The position numbers and the translations under genes are program-made. From NCBI GenBank assembly GCA_019314105.1, contig JAFCZY010000239.1, positions 1 through 6,872 of the forward strand: DNA of 6,872 nucleotides. The letters run 5' to 3'. The stretch's first letter is position 1. The number at the start of each line of letters is the position of its first letter. The notes under the pieces were generated by a model, which was not told the DNA's origin, ran no database searches, and saw only the letters and a list, made by a program, of their open reading frames with translations. Positions 6,720-6,872 of this stretch are shown here, piece after piece. This DNA is from Deltaproteobacteria bacterium (GTDB taxonomy: Bacteria; Desulfobacterota; Desulfobacteria; Desulfobacterales; Desulfobacteraceae).

Positions 6720-6872
6720 TGGACATATTAAAAACAAAATCAGATATGCAGAACTGGTCAAAGAAAAAGAAAAAAGAATCAAAAACCATTTGCCTTGTAC
6801 CGACCATGGGATATTTTCACCAGGGACACCTTTCCCTGATGGAAAAAGGGAACCCCTTGTGTGATGAACTGG
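6719..6872 (+). CDS. panC: pantothenate synthetase, 5' part (runs off the window)
   Basis: PanC joins pantoate and beta-alanine using ATP, the last step of pantothenate (vitamin B5) synthesis for coenzyme A. Fifty-one codons are visible. CLVPTMGYFHQGHLSLM (residues 25-41) is the family hallmark, with the PTMG loop and an HxGH nucleotide-binding motif at His34/His37. The reading frame leads back to GTG 6719-6721, which overlaps the kinase stop by one base (TAGTG). GGA at 6710-6712 and AAAGGA at 6701-6706 could serve as ribosome binding sites. ATG at 6746 is another start but would trim the usual N-terminus. The start is easily missed because it is GTG. Residues 15-19 are a run of five lysines, unusual but on the surface side before the first strand. 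The overlap means the kinase and panC are almost certainly one transcript. Confidence 0.88.
   Translation, partial: MDILKTKSDMQNWSKKKKKESKTICLVPTMGYFHQGHLSLMEKGNPLCDEL

Noticed and set aside
6658..6864. A 68-codon plus-strand open frame at the right end
   Set aside because: It is out of frame with both the kinase and panC. The panC frame carries the unmistakable PTMG and HxGH motifs, so this is a shadow.

Overview
The window looks like ordinary chromosomal DNA from an anaerobic, sulfate-reducing Desulfobacterota member (Desulfobacteraceae-like). I infer this from moderate-to-low GC by eye, the type of histidine kinase core around 'AGSVAHDLNNILSGI', and the mix of genes. The taxonomic call rests on family resemblance from memory, not a search. 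No rRNA, tRNA, insertion sequence, CRISPR array or phage gene is visible.

Layout, left to right. (1) Bases 1-192 are the 3' end of a hotdog-fold acyl-CoA thioesterase-like gene. (2) Nine bases later comes a single 532-codon gene fusing HisH (glutamine amidotransferase) and HisF (cyclase). Together they make the imidazole glycerol phosphate synthase of histidine biosynthesis, in the one-chain arrangement known from the eukaryotic HIS7 protein. (3) After a 115-base gap, a tightly packed phosphate-uptake operon pstS-pstC-pstA-pstB runs from 1916 to 5217. It starts with a strong ribosome binding site and its genes overlap or abut. (4) A convergent gene on the minus strand encodes an HD-superfamily hydrolase (COG2316-like). 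(5) A 77-base divergent spacer leads into a short soluble histidine kinase with no sensor domain. Its stop codon overlaps the GTG start of panC (pantothenate synthetase), which runs off the right edge.

The most striking sequence-level observation is in pstC. A perfect 17-bp tandem duplication (3086-3102 and 3103-3119) shifts the frame and ends the protein early at 3219. Deleting one copy restores a continuous 283-residue PstC with the expected sequence. The phosphate permease is therefore either broken, switchable by repeat slippage, or misassembled at this spot. The rest of the operon appears intact, and no phoU or phoB/phoR is present in the window.

The second notable point is the HisHF fusion, whose HisF half carries the insertions and motifs of the eukaryotic enzyme rather than those of the usual separate bacterial HisF. 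I see no clear evidence of an entirely new multi-gene system here.
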